Assembly (NCBI GenBank): GCA_944380725.1
Contig: CALWIK010000020.1
Span: 1 to 64,000 of the forward strand
Source of the DNA: an uncultured Clostridia bacterium
Lineage (GTDB): Bacteria > Bacillota > Clostridia > Oscillospirales > Acutalibacteraceae
Direction: 5' to 3'
Length of the DNA: 64,000 nt
Shown here in pieces: positions 16,909 through 26,823 of this stretch. Each line of letters starts with the position of its first letter. The stretch's first letter is position 1. A program made the translations under genes and the position numbers. The notes under the pieces are model-generated. The model was not told where the DNA came from, did not search any database, and saw only the letters and a program-made list of their open reading frames with translations.

Positions 16909-17430
16909 GTGAAAATACTTGGCATTGATCCAGGATATGCTATCATTGGCTATGGATCTATTATTTTTAGTGACAATAAATTTTTGCCTTTATGCTACGG
17001 TGCTATTCAAACTAACGCCAAATGCTCCTTTTATGAAAGATTAGCCCAAATATATGATGACATGAATGCCCTTCTAATAAAGGTTAGACCGGACGTGATG
17101 GCTATAGAAAAACTTTATTTTCAAAAAAATCATAAGACAGCTATTGATGTGGCGCAGGCTCGAGGCATAATTTTGCTTAGTGCTAAGCAAAAAAACATAC
17201 CGATATTTGAATACACTCCTCTACAGGTTAAAACCGTTGTTACTGGGTATGGAAAAGCTAAAAAAAATCAGGTTATGAACATGACTAAGCGTTTGTTATC
17301 TTTAGGGAAAATGCCAAGTTTTGATGATACTACCGATGCTTTGGCTATTGCTATTTGCCATGCGCGTGCTTGTGGCTCGGATTTGAGATTAAAAATGTTA
17401 AAAAGGAGTTATAAATACAGTGTTTTATAG
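16909..17430 (+). CDS. ruvC: Crossover junction endodeoxyribonuclease RuvC
   Basis: RuvC cuts Holliday junctions symmetrically during recombination and repair. The RNase H-like fold shows its acidic residues: Asp7 in LGIDPGYA, glutamate in AIEKLYF, and two aspartates in FDDTTDALAIA. The 173-residue product has family length. GTG 16909, preceded by GAAAGGAAG, gives the exact family N-terminus; the open frame to 16870 adds 13 unrelated residues. The last 11 bases overlap ruvA, showing translational coupling within ruvC-ruvA-ruvB. Confidence 0.95.
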   Translation: MKILGIDPGYAIIGYGSIIFSDNKFLPLCYGAIQTNAKCSFYERLAQIYDDMNALLIKVRPDVMAIEKLYFQKNHKTAIDVAQARGIILLSAKQKNIPIFEYTPLQVKTVVTGYGKAKKNQVMNMTKRLLSLGKMPSFDDTTDALAIAICHARACGSDLRLKMLKRSYKYSVL

Positions 17431-18019
17431 CCTTAGGGGAACGTTGATCGATATTAGTAATTTGACTATTGCTATAGAATGTGCTGGTGTAGGGTACAAG
17501 TGTATTGTTACACAAAATACTTTGAAAGAATTACCTGCTTTAGGTGAAGAAGTTTATATATATACTTATTTGAACGTGAGAGAAGATGCAATGGAGCTCT
17601 TTGGATTTTCTAAATTGAATGAGTTGAATTGCTTTAAACTTTTAACGTCAGTTTCTGGAGTTGGTGCTAAGGTTGGAATTGCAATTTTGTCTACACTATC
17701 TGCAGAACAAGTTGCGATTGCAATAGCTTCGAATGATAGCAAGGTTTTAACTATGGCGCCCGGTGTGGGCAACAAATTAGCTCAAAGAATTATTTTGGAG
17801 TTAAAAGATAAAGTTGCAAAATCTCAGGGTAATCTTAGTTCTACTTCACTTACAAATGTTACAATACCTGTGGGAAACGCGCCTGCTGCAATTAATGCAC
17901 TTTTTGTTTTGGGATATTCAAAATTAGAGGCGACTGCGGCCATATCTAAGCTAGACGATAGCATGCCGGTGGAGGATCTTATTAGAACTGCATTAAAATC
18001 TATGGATAGGAGGACTTAA
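17420..18019 (+). CDS. ruvA: Holliday junction branch migration protein RuvA
   Basis: RuvA tetramers bind the four-way junction and load the RuvB motors. The 199-residue protein has an N-terminal OB fold (MFYSLRGTLIDI), a middle domain with two helix-hairpin-helix motifs (VSGVGAKVG and APGVGNKLAQRI) and a C-terminal domain that contacts RuvB (ALFVLGYSKLEATAAI). GTG 17420 has AAAGGAG. It is located between ruvC and ruvB in the usual clostridial order. Confidence 0.95.
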   Translation: MFYSLRGTLIDISNLTIAIECAGVGYKCIVTQNTLKELPALGEEVYIYTYLNVREDAMELFGFSKLNELNCFKLLTSVSGVGAKVGIAILSTLSAEQVAIAIASNDSKVLTMAPGVGNKLAQRIILELKDKVAKSQGNLSSTSLTNVTIPVGNAPAAINALFVLGYSKLEATAAISKLDDSMPVEDLIRTALKSMDRRT

Positions 18020-18022
18020 TTT

Positions 18023-19033
18023 TTGGAATTTGATTTTGAAAATAGAATTTTAGATCCGGAAGAAATTCCTGAAGATTTTGATGTTGAAAACCCCTTAAGG
18101 CCAAGACTTTTGGCCGAGTATATTGGGCAGGATAAGGTAAAAGGAAATTTATCTATTTTTATTAAGGCAGCTCAGATAAGAAATGAACCGTTGGATCATG
18201 TTTTGCTATATGGTCCTCCAGGGTTGGGAAAGACTACTCTAGCTGCTATTATTGCAAATGAAATGAGTGTTGGGTTTAGAATAACTTCTGGCCCTGCAAT
18301 AGAAAAACCTGGAGATCTTGCTGCTATCCTTACAAACTTAAACGAGGGTGATGTTTTATTTATTGACGAAATCCATAGGTTGCAAAGGACTGTTGAGGAA
18401 ATCTTATATCCTGCAATGGAGGACTTTTCTATAGATATTATTACGGGAAAAGGTCAGATGGCGACTTCGTATCACTTACCCTTGCCTAAGTTTACGCTGG
18501 TTGGAGCAACAACTCGTGCGGGGCAACTTTCAGCGCCTTTAAGAGATAGATTTGGCGTGGTTTTACGATTAGAAATGTATACTCCAGAGGAACTTACTAA
18601 AATTATTATGCGCAGTGCAAAAATATTAAACATAAACATTGACAAGGATGGTGCATTAGAACTTGCTTCGCGCTCTCGTGGAACTCCTAGAATTGCAAAT
18701 CGGCTTTTAAAAAGAGTTCGTGACTTTGCTTTGGTTAAAAGTGAAGGAGAAATTAATTTTGTTACGGCAAAAAAAGCGCTGGATAAACTTGAAATTGATG
18801 AGCTAGGATTGGATTCTAACGATAGAAGAATGTTAAAAGCTATGATAGAATTTTATAACGGGGGACCGGTCGGAATTGAAACATTGGCTTCGGCGATTGG
18901 CGAAGAAGCTGTTACAATAGAGGATGTTTATGAGCCATATTTAATGCAAATTGGTTTTATTAGCCGTACGCCCAGAGGAAGAATCGTTAATAAGGCAGCT
19001 TATTTGCATTTGGGGCTTAAACCAATTGAATAA
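18023..19033 (+). CDS. ruvB: Holliday junction branch migration helicase RuvB
   Basis: RuvB is the AAA+ ring motor that drives branch migration. The 336 residues carry Walker [10 protein letters not shown] (about 64-72), Walker B LFIDEIHR, sensor 1 VGATTRAG, the arginine finger region APLRDRFG and a C-terminal winged helix ([14 protein letters not shown]). TTG 18023 follows TAGGAGGAC three bases after ruvA, so the three ruv genes form one operon. Confidence 0.96.
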   Translation: MEFDFENRILDPEEIPEDFDVENPLRPRLLAEYIGQDKVKGNLSIFIKAAQIRNEPLDHVLLYGPPGLGKTTLAAIIANEMSVGFRITSGPAIEKPGDLAAILTNLNEGDVLFIDEIHRLQRTVEEILYPAMEDFSIDIITGKGQMATSYHLPLPKFTLVGATTRAGQLSAPLRDRFGVVLRLEMYTPEELTKIIMRSAKILNINIDKDGALELASRSRGTPRIANRLLKRVRDFALVKSEGEINFVTAKKALDKLEIDELGLDSNDRRMLKAMIEFYNGGPVGIETLASAIGEEAVTIEDVYEPYLMQIGFISRTPRGRIVNKAAYLHLGLKPIE

Positions 19034-19059
19034 CTATCTTGAGGAGAGTATTACTTTTT

Positions 19060-20442
19060 ATGGGAAAACTTTTTGGAACAGACGGCGTTAGAGGTATTGT
19101 AAACTTGGAATTAACAGCTGAAATTGCTATGAAAATAGGTAAAGCAGTTGCTAGCGCTTTTTTAAAAAATAAAGGTGAAAGAGCAAAAATTTTAATAGGT
19201 AAAGATACTCGTGTTTCTTGCGATTTGTTGGAGGGTGCTCTTATTGCGGGAATATGCTCTGTTGGAGCAGATGCGCTTTGTTTGGAAGTTGTGCCGACTC
19301 CGGCTGTGGCATATTTGGTAAAAAAATATAATGCTAGTGCTGGAATTATGATTTCTGCTTCACATAATTCATTTGAATTTAATGGGATAAAAATATTTGG
19401 TTCGGATGGATACAAGTTGTCGGATGAACTGGAGGAAAAAATCGAAAAAATTGTACTTGGAGATATTCCTGTTGATGTTTCTGGGCTGAAATATAAAGAT
19501 TTAGGCAGAAAAATTTTTGTTCCACAGGCTGTTGACGATTATGTTGAACATGTATCTGGTTCTATAGATTGTGATCTGAAAGGTTTAAAAGTTGTTTTTG
19601 ACTGTTCAAATGGTGCTGCTTCTGAATCTGTAAAAAAATTGTTTCTTAAATTGGGAGTTGATTGCGTTATTATAAATGCAGAGCCAAATGGTGTTAATAT
19701 AAATGATAATTGTGGATCGGTTTATATAGATAATTTGGCAAAATACGTAAAAAAGTATGATTTCGACGCTGGGTTTGCTTTTGATGGGGATGCAGATAGG
19801 TGTTTGGCTGTGGACGAAAATGGAAATGTTATAGATGGCGATTTTATTATGGCCATATGTGCAAAAGATTTGAGTAAAAAAAAGAAATTAGCTAAAAATA
19901 CTGTTGTAGGTACTGTAATGACGAATCTTGGATTTAATCATTTCTGCATCGAAAATAATCTGAATTTTGTTGCGACTAAAGTGGGAGATAGATATGTATT
20001 AGAAGAAATGCTAAAAAATGGTTACAACCTTGGTGGAGAACAATCTGGGCATATTATTTTTCTGGACTATTCGACTACTGGAGATGGCCAATTAACCGCT
20101 GTACAGCTTTTGAGCATATTAAAAGATAGTGGAATGAAGTTTTCTGAAGTTGCTAAAATTATGAAAAAATTACCTCAAGTTATGCTTAATGTTAAGGTGG
20201 ATAATTTAAATAAATTGAAGTTTTATGCTGATGAAGAAATTAAAAATGTTATCGATAAAGTTAATAAAGAATTTGAGTTTAAAGATAATATAGGAAATAA
20301 GTTAAGTTGTAACGGTAGAGTATTGGTTAGAGCCTCCGGAACAGAGCCATTAATCCGTGTTATGCTGGAGGGAGAAAATTTAGAAAGAATTACAATTTTG
20401 GCAAATGAGGTTGCTAATTTGGTAAAAGAAAAACTTTCTTAG
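19060..20442 (+). CDS. glmM: Phosphoglucosamine mutase
   Basis: GlmM turns glucosamine-6-phosphate into glucosamine-1-phosphate, the step before UDP-GlcNAc for peptidoglycan. The 460-residue alpha-D-phosphohexomutase shows the start KLFGTDGVRG, the phosphoserine loop ISASHNSFEFNG (about 98-109), the metal loop DGDADRC (about 242-248), the sugar loop GGEQSGHI and the phosphate-binding RASGTEPLIRVM. ATG 19060 gives the family start; GAGGAGA is 12 bases upstream. It follows ruvB by 26 bases and may be read from the same promoter. Confidence 0.96.
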   Translation: MGKLFGTDGVRGIVNLELTAEIAMKIGKAVASAFLKNKGERAKILIGKDTRVSCDLLEGALIAGICSVGADALCLEVVPTPAVAYLVKKYNASAGIMISASHNSFEFNGIKIFGSDGYKLSDELEEKIEKIVLGDIPVDVSGLKYKDLGRKIFVPQAVDDYVEHVSGSIDCDLKGLKVVFDCSNGAASESVKKLFLKLGVDCVIINAEPNGVNINDNCGSVYIDNLAKYVKKYDFDAGFAFDGDADRCLAVDENGNVIDGDFIMAICAKDLSKKKKLAKNTVVGTVMTNLGFNHFCIENNLNFVATKVGDRYVLEEMLKNGYNLGGEQSGHIIFLDYSTTGDGQLTAVQLLSILKDSGMKFSEVAKIMKKLPQVMLNVKVDNLNKLKFYADEEIKNVIDKVNKEFEFKDNIGNKLSCNGRVLVRASGTEPLIRVMLEGENLERITILANEVANLVKEKLS

Positions 20443-20453
20443 AGGAGTTTTAA

Positions 20454-21320
20454 ATGAGAATTTCACGTTGGAAGGATTATGAACTTATTGATACTTCTGG
20501 TGGAGAGAGGTTAGAACGATGGGGAAACGTTATTTTGATAAGGCCGGATCCGCAGATTATTTGGAGAACTCCCAAAAATAATCCATTATGGAAAAATGCA
20601 AATGCGATATATCATCGTGCCAGCACTGGTGGTGGAGCTTGGGAAAATTTTAAAAAATTTCCTGAAATTTGGACTATAAGCTATAATGGGTTGCTTTTTA
20701 ATTTGAAGACAATGGGGTTTAAACATACGGGGATATTTCCGGAGCAAGCTGTAAATTGGGACTTTATTGTTAGTAAGATAAAATCTACTGAGCGTCCGCT
20801 TAAAGTGCTTAATTTATTTGGCTACACCGGAGCGGCCACGTTATTTGCAGCAAAAGCTGGAGCAAGTGTTTGCCATGTAGATGCATCTAAAGGTATGGTA
20901 GGTTGGGCTAGAGAAAACGCTATTATTTCTAGTTTAGCTGAAAGACCGATTAGGTGGATTGTAGATGATTGTACAAAGTTTGTGCTAAGAGAAATACGCC
21001 GTGGCAACAAGTATGACGGAATTATTATGGATCCGCCTTCATATGGAAGAGGCCCTAATGGAGAAATATGGAAATTTGAAGATCAGATCTATTCTCTTTT
21101 GGATTTATGTGCAGAAATTTTATCAGATAATGCAGAATTTTTAATTTTGAATTCGTATACGTCTGGGCTATCTCCGGCGGTTATGGATTGTATTTTAAGA
21201 CTCACTTTGGTAAAAAAACTTAAAGGGTATGTGCAATCTGATAATATTGGATTGCCTGTTACGGATCAGGGATTTGTTTTACCATGCGGTTCAACTGCAA
21301 TTTGGCAGAATACAAATTAA
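20454..21320 (+). CDS. RlmI-like class I SAM-dependent methyltransferase
   Basis: This 288-residue protein resembles the catalytic half of RlmI/RlmK rRNA methyltransferases (COG1092). The SAM site is LNLFGYTGAATLFAAKAGA, the ribose-binding acid is in CHVDASKGM, and the catalytic-type motif is IIMDPPSYGRG. The N-terminal PUA domain of true RlmI is missing; instead there is a short beta-rich start (YELIDTSGGERLERWG). The target base is unknown. ATG 20454 follows AGAGGAG 11 bases after glmM. Confidence 0.85.
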   Translation: MRISRWKDYELIDTSGGERLERWGNVILIRPDPQIIWRTPKNNPLWKNANAIYHRASTGGGAWENFKKFPEIWTISYNGLLFNLKTMGFKHTGIFPEQAVNWDFIVSKIKSTERPLKVLNLFGYTGAATLFAAKAGASVCHVDASKGMVGWARENAIISSLAERPIRWIVDDCTKFVLREIRRGNKYDGIIMDPPSYGRGPNGEIWKFEDQIYSLLDLCAEILSDNAEFLILNSYTSGLSPAVMDCILRLTLVKKLKGYVQSDNIGLPVTDQGFVLPCGSTAIWQNTN

Positions 21321-21332
21321 AGGTTTTTTATT

Positions 21333-22181
21333 ATGAAAAGTTTTATTGACATAATTGATTTGAATTTTAGCTATAATGAAGACAATAATGCAAAAAAAAT
21401 TTTAAATGGAATAAATTTAAATATAAAAAAAGGTGAATTTTTAGCGATTTTAGGATGTAATGGTAGTGGAAAATCTACTTTGATAAAACATTTAAACGCA
21501 ATGTTACTGCCTACTAAAGGTAATGTTTTTGTTAAAGGAATGAACACTAAAGATGAGAGAAAAATTTATGATATAAGAAGTACAGTCGGTCTGATTTTGC
21601 AAAACCCTGATAATCAAATAGTTGCAAGTATTGTAGAGGATGATGTTGCTTTTGGACCAGAAAATTTGGGTGTAGCTCCTAAAGTTATTAGAGAAAGAGT
21701 AGATATGGCTTTGAAATTGGTTGATATGTATGACTATAGAAAAAGTACTACTTATAGCTTATCTGGAGGCCAAAAACAGCGAGTTGCTATAGCAGGAATT
21801 ATAGCTATGCAGCCAGAGTGTATTTTATTAGATGAGCCAACTTCTATGCTCGACCCCGAAGGACGAAAAGAAGTTTTAGATACGATAAAAAATTTGAATA
21901 AAAACTTTGAAATAACAATCGTATTAATAACACATTATATGGAAGAAGCTGTGAATGCGGATCGAATTGCTATTATTAATGAGGGCAAAATAGTTAGAGT
22001 TAACACCCCAAGAGCTATTTTTTCTGATATTATTTTTTTGAAGGAATATCAGCTATCGATTCCTCCAGTTGTAGAGTTAATTCATAAACTTAGACTAAAT
22101 GGAATAAATTTGAATAATATCGCTTTAGACGAAAAAGAATGCATAAATATCTTAAAAAATTATTTTAATAGTTTTGAATAG
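21333..22181 (+). CDS. ecfA1: ECF transporter ATPase EcfA1
   Basis: EcfA1 is one of two ATPases powering group II energy-coupling factor vitamin uptake systems. The 282 residues show Walker A GCNGSGKST, the Q-loop in LILQNPDNQIVA, signature LSGGQKQRVA, Walker B CILLDEPTSMLDP and switch histidine ITHYMEEA. It is the first of the ecfA1-ecfA2-ecfT set; no substrate-binding S component lies nearby, so this is a shared module serving several dispersed S proteins. Confidence 0.95.
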   Translation: MKSFIDIIDLNFSYNEDNNAKKILNGINLNIKKGEFLAILGCNGSGKSTLIKHLNAMLLPTKGNVFVKGMNTKDERKIYDIRSTVGLILQNPDNQIVASIVEDDVAFGPENLGVAPKVIRERVDMALKLVDMYDYRKSTTYSLSGGQKQRVAIAGIIAMQPECILLDEPTSMLDPEGRKEVLDTIKNLNKNFEITIVLITHYMEEAVNADRIAIINEGKIVRVNTPRAIFSDIIFLKEYQLSIPPVVELIHKLRLNGINLNNIALDEKECINILKNYFNSFE

Positions 22182-22261
22182 ATAAATCTTTTTTAATTCA
22201 ATGTAAATTGAGTTTTGAAGACGATTTTGTATATTAATTTAACTTTGGAGATGTTTTTTGT

Positions 22262-23116
22262 GTGGCTAAATTAGAAATCAAAAATTTAACATATATTTAT
22301 TCAGAAGGAACGCCTGCAGCTAAAAAAGCTTTAAATAATATAAATTTGAGAATAAAACAAAATGAATTTATTGGATTAATTGGTCGTACTGGTTCAGGGA
22401 AGTCTACTCTTGCCAAACATTTAAATGCACTGCTAAAACCTACAGAGGGCAAAATTCTGTTAGACGGTGAAGATTTTTGGCATAAACCTAAAAAAATCCG
22501 GAACGTAAGGTTTAAAGTTGGAATGGTTTTTCAATACCCTGAACATCAACTCTTTGAAGAGACAGTATATAAAGATATTGCATTTGGGCCATCAAATATG
22601 GGGTTGCTAGAAGATGAAATAGAAAAAAAAATTCATATGGCATGTGAATTTATAAATTTGGACTTTAATTTGCTTTATAAATCACCTTTTGAACTTTCTG
22701 GAGGAGAAAAAAGGAAGGTGGCTATTGCCGGAGTTATAGCTATGGATCCGGAAATTTTAATTTTGGACGAGCCAACTGCGGGGCTTGATCCAAAAAGTAG
22801 AGAACAACTATTATGTCAGCTCCATTATTATTATAAAAGTAGAGAAAAAACGGTTATACTTATATCTCATAATATGGACGATATCGCAAAATATTCTGAC
22901 AGAATTATCGTGTTAGATGATGGAAATTTAATTATGTTTGATTCTCCTAAACGGGTTTTTTCTCAAATTGATTTATTGAAGAGTGTTGGGCTTGAACCTC
23001 CACAAATAACTTCTGTAATGCGATCTCTTTTGGAGGTAGTTCCGGGTTTGAGTGATGAAATATTAACTGTTGACGAAGCTGTTGAAGCTTTGTTAAATTT
23101 TGTGAAAAATAGGTGA
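22262..23116 (+). CDS. ecfA2: ECF transporter ATPase EcfA2
   Basis: The partner ATPase of 284 residues has Walker A GRTGSGKST, Q-loop MVFQYPEHQLFEETV, signature LSGGEKRKVA, Walker B ILILDEPTAGLDP and ISHNMDD. The C-terminal part (about 235-284) is the short domain that helps EcfA dimerise. GTG 22262 is used. The stop overlaps the GTG of ecfT by four bases, so the two are translationally coupled; an 80-base gap separates it from ecfA1. Confidence 0.95.
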   Translation: MAKLEIKNLTYIYSEGTPAAKKALNNINLRIKQNEFIGLIGRTGSGKSTLAKHLNALLKPTEGKILLDGEDFWHKPKKIRNVRFKVGMVFQYPEHQLFEETVYKDIAFGPSNMGLLEDEIEKKIHMACEFINLDFNLLYKSPFELSGGEKRKVAIAGVIAMDPEILILDEPTAGLDPKSREQLLCQLHYYYKSREKTVILISHNMDDIAKYSDRIIVLDDGNLIMFDSPKRVFSQIDLLKSVGLEPPQITSVMRSLLEVVPGLSDEILTVDEAVEALLNFVKNR

Positions 23117-23937
23117 AGATTTTGCTGAACAATATTACTTTGGGCCGATTTTTTCCTGGGAGCTCATTTATACATAGATTAGATCCTAGAGTAAAAGTTT
23201 TATTAATGATAGTTTTATTGCTGAATATTTTTTTATCTACAAATTATTTATCTCTTTTTATTGTTTTTTTTGTAGTAATCTTATTTATAATGCTAACAAA
23301 AATATCTCTAAAGACTTATTTTAAAAGCATGAAGTTTATATTGTTTGTAGTTTTATTTACTGGGATACTTAATATATTCTATGCAAAAGGTACGACTATA
23401 TTTAGACTGGGGACATTCTCTATAACAGATGAGGGTATTAATAATAGCATTTTTGTTTCTATGCGATTAATAATGTTAATTTTAGTGAGTTCATTGCTTA
23501 CTTTTACTACTTCGCCAACAAATTTAACATATGCAATAGAAAGATTAATTCGACCGTTAAATAAGTTTAAAATAAAAACACATGAATTAGCTATGATGAT
23601 GACGATTGCTTTAAGATTTATTCCTACGCTTTTAGAAGAAATAGACAAAATCATAGATGCGCAAAAAGCACGTGGTGCAGATATGGAAACAGGTAATATA
23701 TTAAATAGAATAAAAGCATTTGTTCCGGTTTTAGTTCCCCTTTTTGTGTCTTCATTTAGAAGAGCATATGATTTAGCTTTGGCTATGGAATGTAGATGCT
23801 ATAATGGTGGAGAGGGGCGGACTAGTATGAGAATTTTACATATTTGCAGAAATGATATTTTTGCTATTTTAGTGGTTTTGGGCTTATTTGTTTTGGTTTT
23901 GATTATTAATAATTTGTTTTTGGCGGTGAGTTTATGA
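23113..23937 (+). CDS. ecfT: ECF transporter transmembrane protein EcfT
   Basis: EcfT is the membrane scaffold joining the two ATPases to the S component. The 274-residue protein begins with LGRFFPGSSFIHRLDPRVKV, typical of the family, has five to six membrane helices and the coupling helices with the Ala-Arg-Gly motifs (AQKARGADME and the following FRRAYDLALAMECRCY). It overlaps both neighbours by four bases, ecfA2 before and truA after. Confidence 0.94.
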   Translation: MKILLNNITLGRFFPGSSFIHRLDPRVKVLLMIVLLLNIFLSTNYLSLFIVFFVVILFIMLTKISLKTYFKSMKFILFVVLFTGILNIFYAKGTTIFRLGTFSITDEGINNSIFVSMRLIMLILVSSLLTFTTSPTNLTYAIERLIRPLNKFKIKTHELAMMMTIALRFIPTLLEEIDKIIDAQKARGADMETGNILNRIKAFVPVLVPLFVSSFRRAYDLALAMECRCYNGGEGRTSMRILHICRNDIFAILVVLGLFVLVLIINNLFLAVSL

Positions 23938-24671
23938 GAAATATCCTGCTGTCACTTTGTTATGTTGGAACAAATTATCATGGTTGGCAGATACAAAAAA
24001 ATGCAGTAACTGTGCAGGAGGTTTTTCAAAATGCACTTTTTAAGGTTTTTGATAAAATTGTCGATATAAAAGGTTGTAGCAGAACAGATGCCGGTGTGCA
24101 TGCCAATATGTATTGTGTAAGTGTTAAAACAGAATCTAATATTCCTTGCAATAGATTAAAATTAGCAATAAATAAATTTTTGCCTGGAGATATTGCCGTT
24201 AATGATGCGATTGAAGTCCCGATAGATTTTCATGCTAGATACTCTTGTATTGCAAAGGAATATGTTTATAAGATTTGGAATGCTCCGGTTATGAATCCGT
24301 TTTTATATGGACGAGCCCTTCATTATTGGTATCCTATTAATATTGAAGAATTAAATTTAGCTGCTCAATATTTTGTGGGAACACATGATTTTACTTCTTT
24401 TTGTACTTATGATAAAAGAAAAAGTCAAAATATGGTTAGAAACATAAAAAACTTTACTATGGAGAAAAACGGTTCATTAGTCACTATGCGAGTAACTGCG
24501 GATGGCTTTTTATATAACATGGTAAGAATTATGGTTGGAACACTTTTATTAGTTGCAAGAAAAAAAATTAGTTTGGAATCCATAAAAGATGTAATAGAAT
24601 CTAAAGATAGATCTAAGGCTGGGCCAACTGCGATAGCTTGTGGGTTGTATTTAAATAAAGTCTTTTATTAG
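23934..24671 (+). CDS. truA: tRNA pseudouridine(38-40) synthase TruA
   Basis: TruA makes pseudouridine at positions 38-40 in the anticodon arm. The 245-residue protein shows the start LSLCYVGTNYHGWQIQ, the catalytic aspartate in GCSRTDAGVHA (about residues 48-58), RYSCIAKEYVYKIWN and the C-terminal FLYNMVRIMVGTLL. It overlaps ecfT by four bases (ATGA); ecfA1-ecfA2-ecfT-truA is a long-conserved Firmicute order, usually placed in the ribosomal protein operon but detached here. Confidence 0.96.
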   Translation: MRNILLSLCYVGTNYHGWQIQKNAVTVQEVFQNALFKVFDKIVDIKGCSRTDAGVHANMYCVSVKTESNIPCNRLKLAINKFLPGDIAVNDAIEVPIDFHARYSCIAKEYVYKIWNAPVMNPFLYGRALHYWYPINIEELNLAAQYFVGTHDFTSFCTYDKRKSQNMVRNIKNFTMEKNGSLVTMRVTADGFLYNMVRIMVGTLLLVARKKISLESIKDVIESKDRSKAGPTAIACGLYLNKVFY

Positions 24672-24717
24672 AATATCAATTTTAGTAGTTTTTAAGGGCA
24701 CTTTGGAGGTGCACAAA

Positions 24718-25959
24718 ATGATAAAATACTCTAGAAAAAAAGAATATTATAGAAAAATTTATAATAAGTTAAGTTTTGAGACAAGAAAAAGTGCAAATTT
24801 TTTAAGTAGAATAAAAAATTTTGTAAATAGGGTGCCGAAAAGATTTATAAATGCTTTTTTTATACTCATTTTAAGCTTTTGTTTTGTGCTAATTTTTGTG
24901 AATAGAGAAAAATTTTCGCCAGACTACATTGGTATTTTTTTTGAAGATTTGTTTGCGCAGATGCAGGCAGGAAGCGGATATCCTTATAAAATAGATGGGA
25001 ATAAAGTTAGTAATGAAAATTTTAAGACTGTTAATAAGTCTTTATTTTTGGTTAGTGACGCTTATTTTACAACTCTAAATAATTCGGCAAGAGTAATGTT
25101 AAAAAATCCACATTGTTATCAGAATCCAATGATTAAAGTTTGCAAAACTAGAGCAGTCATTTATGATTTGGGAGGAAAAAATTTAAAATTAATCAGTAAA
25201 TCCCAAATTTTAAATAGTATGGATACCGAAAACAATTTAATTTCTGTGGATATTTCGGATTATGGGACTTTTGCGGTTGTCACGGAAGCAAAAGGCTTTT
25301 TGAGCCAGTTGATTGTTTATGATAAAAATGGAAAAGATATTTATTATAAATATAATTTTGCAGAACATTATGTTACTGATGTTACGCTTTCTCCGGATGG
25401 AAAATCCGTAGCGGTATGTGCTTGTACTGCTAAAGAGGGTTCTATTTTATCGAGTGTATATGTTTTTGATTATAAAAGCGAAGTGCCTATAGTTAAATTT
25501 GACTATGAGGATAATGTATTTCTTAGAATAAAATATCTTTCAAATGGAAATATTGTGGTTTTGGGAGAAAAATTAACTAGTATTGTAAACCCTAAAAATT
25601 GTACAAAAGAAGACTTTTTTTATGATAATAAAAATCTTGTAGGTTTTGATATAAATATACGAGAAGGAGTATTGTTAACACTGTCTATTTCAGAAGATGG
25701 AAATAATTCTGAAATATTTGTGCTTAATAAAAAAGGAAAATTAGAGGCATCTTTTCGTATAGATCATGATGTTAAAGCGCTAAGTTTTAATAGTAGAAAA
25801 ATTGCAGCTCTGTCTTATGGAAAAATATATATTTATAATTTTGCTGGAAAAAGAATAAAATCGCTTGATGTGGGAAACGATGCACAAAATATTGGACTAG
25901 TTTCTAACAAAGATTGTTATATTTTAGGAGTAAACGAAGTTAGAAAAATAAGATTTTAA
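24718..25959 (+). CDS. DUF5711-type membrane-anchored beta-propeller-like protein
   Basis: I do not know a function. The 413-residue protein has a basic N-terminus, one membrane segment (about residues 45-62) and a large outer part built of repeated beta elements, with propeller-like steps such as DVTLSPDGKSVAVCAC and LRIKYLSNGNIVVLG. This matches a family common in Clostridia and labelled DUF5711. ATG 24718 has TTGGAGGTG before it. It may be read through from the truA operon, 46 bases upstream, and stops before the cvpA promoter. Confidence 0.65.
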   Translation: MIKYSRKKEYYRKIYNKLSFETRKSANFLSRIKNFVNRVPKRFINAFFILILSFCFVLIFVNREKFSPDYIGIFFEDLFAQMQAGSGYPYKIDGNKVSNENFKTVNKSLFLVSDAYFTTLNNSARVMLKNPHCYQNPMIKVCKTRAVIYDLGGKNLKLISKSQILNSMDTENNLISVDISDYGTFAVVTEAKGFLSQLIVYDKNGKDIYYKYNFAEHYVTDVTLSPDGKSVAVCACTAKEGSILSSVYVFDYKSEVPIVKFDYEDNVFLRIKYLSNGNIVVLGEKLTSIVNPKNCTKEDFFYDNKNLVGFDINIREGVLLTLSISEDGNNSEIFVLNKKGKLEASFRIDHDVKALSFNSRKIAALSYGKIYIYNFAGKRIKSLDVGNDAQNIGLVSNKDCYILGVNEVRKIRF

Positions 25960-26008
25960 TAAGAATATTGCAGTTTTATGTCGATGTCGACAAATTTAGC
26001 TAAAGATA

Positions 26009-26037
26009 TTGATTTTTTTTAACATTTATGATAATAT
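26009..26037 (+). promoter_or_regulatory. Promoter of the cvpA-pgsA-clp cluster
   Basis: TTGATT (26009-26014), 17-base spacer, TAATAT (26032-26037). The three genes after it are closely spaced. Confidence 0.55.
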
Positions 26038-26084
26038 ATTATTATGCTGGTAATGTTAGTGTAGCTTAAGGAGAAATAAACAAA

Positions 26085-26798
26085 ATGGGTTTATTTTTAG
26101 ATTTTGTAGTAATTGTAGCAGCTTTAGTTTTTTTATGGAAAGGTTTAAAAAATGGCTTTTTTAAATCTATAATTGATTTAATAATTATGATTTTATCTGT
26201 AGTTGTTCCGTATTTATTTGCTCCGATGGTAGCAGAATATTATTACAATAATTTTGTGCAAAATGATTTGCTCAACAAAATAAATAATATATTAAATCAA
26301 GATGGTAATATAGTTAGTTCTGCAAAAAATATTTTAAGTCTAATAGGTAATATCCCTAACTTTTTTAAAAATAGTTTTATTTTGTCTGAAGTGAATATAA
26401 ACGATATTTTAAAAGTGCTAAAATCTTCTGGGGATAAATCTTTAATTATTGCAGATTTACTAAAACCATCAATTATAAAAATAATAACGATAATTGCATT
26501 TGCAATATTAACAATATTAACTTTTATTGTGTTTAAACTTATATTCAAATATGCACTAAAATTACCCAAAATTCCTCTCTTTGGAATTATAGACTCTATT
26601 TTAGGATTATGTATGGGCACTTTAAAATTTGTCGTTTTTATGTTTATTTTTGTTGTTATATTTAAATCTGCCTGTTTTATAGTTCCAGAAACTACTTTTA
26701 GTCAGACTATAAGTTTGGGAATAAATGATTCAAAAATCTTTAAGGTTTTATATAACATAAATCTAGATGTTTTAAAAGATTATTTAAAATTACAATAA
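26085..26798 (+). CDS. CvpA family membrane protein
   Basis: This 237-residue protein has the CvpA pattern of a first helix, WKGLKNGFFKSIIDLI, then further helices (about 27-45, 130-155 and 168-195) including LPKIPLFGIIDSILGLCMG. The family was named after colicin V production in Escherichia coli and has also been tied to envelope maintenance; its molecular activity is unknown. The ATG 26085 follows AAGGAGAAA. It is the first gene of a short cluster with pgsA and the ClpE-like gene. Confidence 0.85.
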   Translation: MGLFLDFVVIVAALVFLWKGLKNGFFKSIIDLIIMILSVVVPYLFAPMVAEYYYNNFVQNDLLNKINNILNQDGNIVSSAKNILSLIGNIPNFFKNSFILSEVNINDILKVLKSSGDKSLIIADLLKPSIIKIITIIAFAILTILTFIVFKLIFKYALKLPKIPLFGIIDSILGLCMGTLKFVVFMFIFVVIFKSACFIVPETTFSQTISLGINDSKIFKVLYNINLDVLKDYLKLQ

Positions 26799-26823
26799 AA
26801 TGTAGAACGTTGAGGGGAATAGT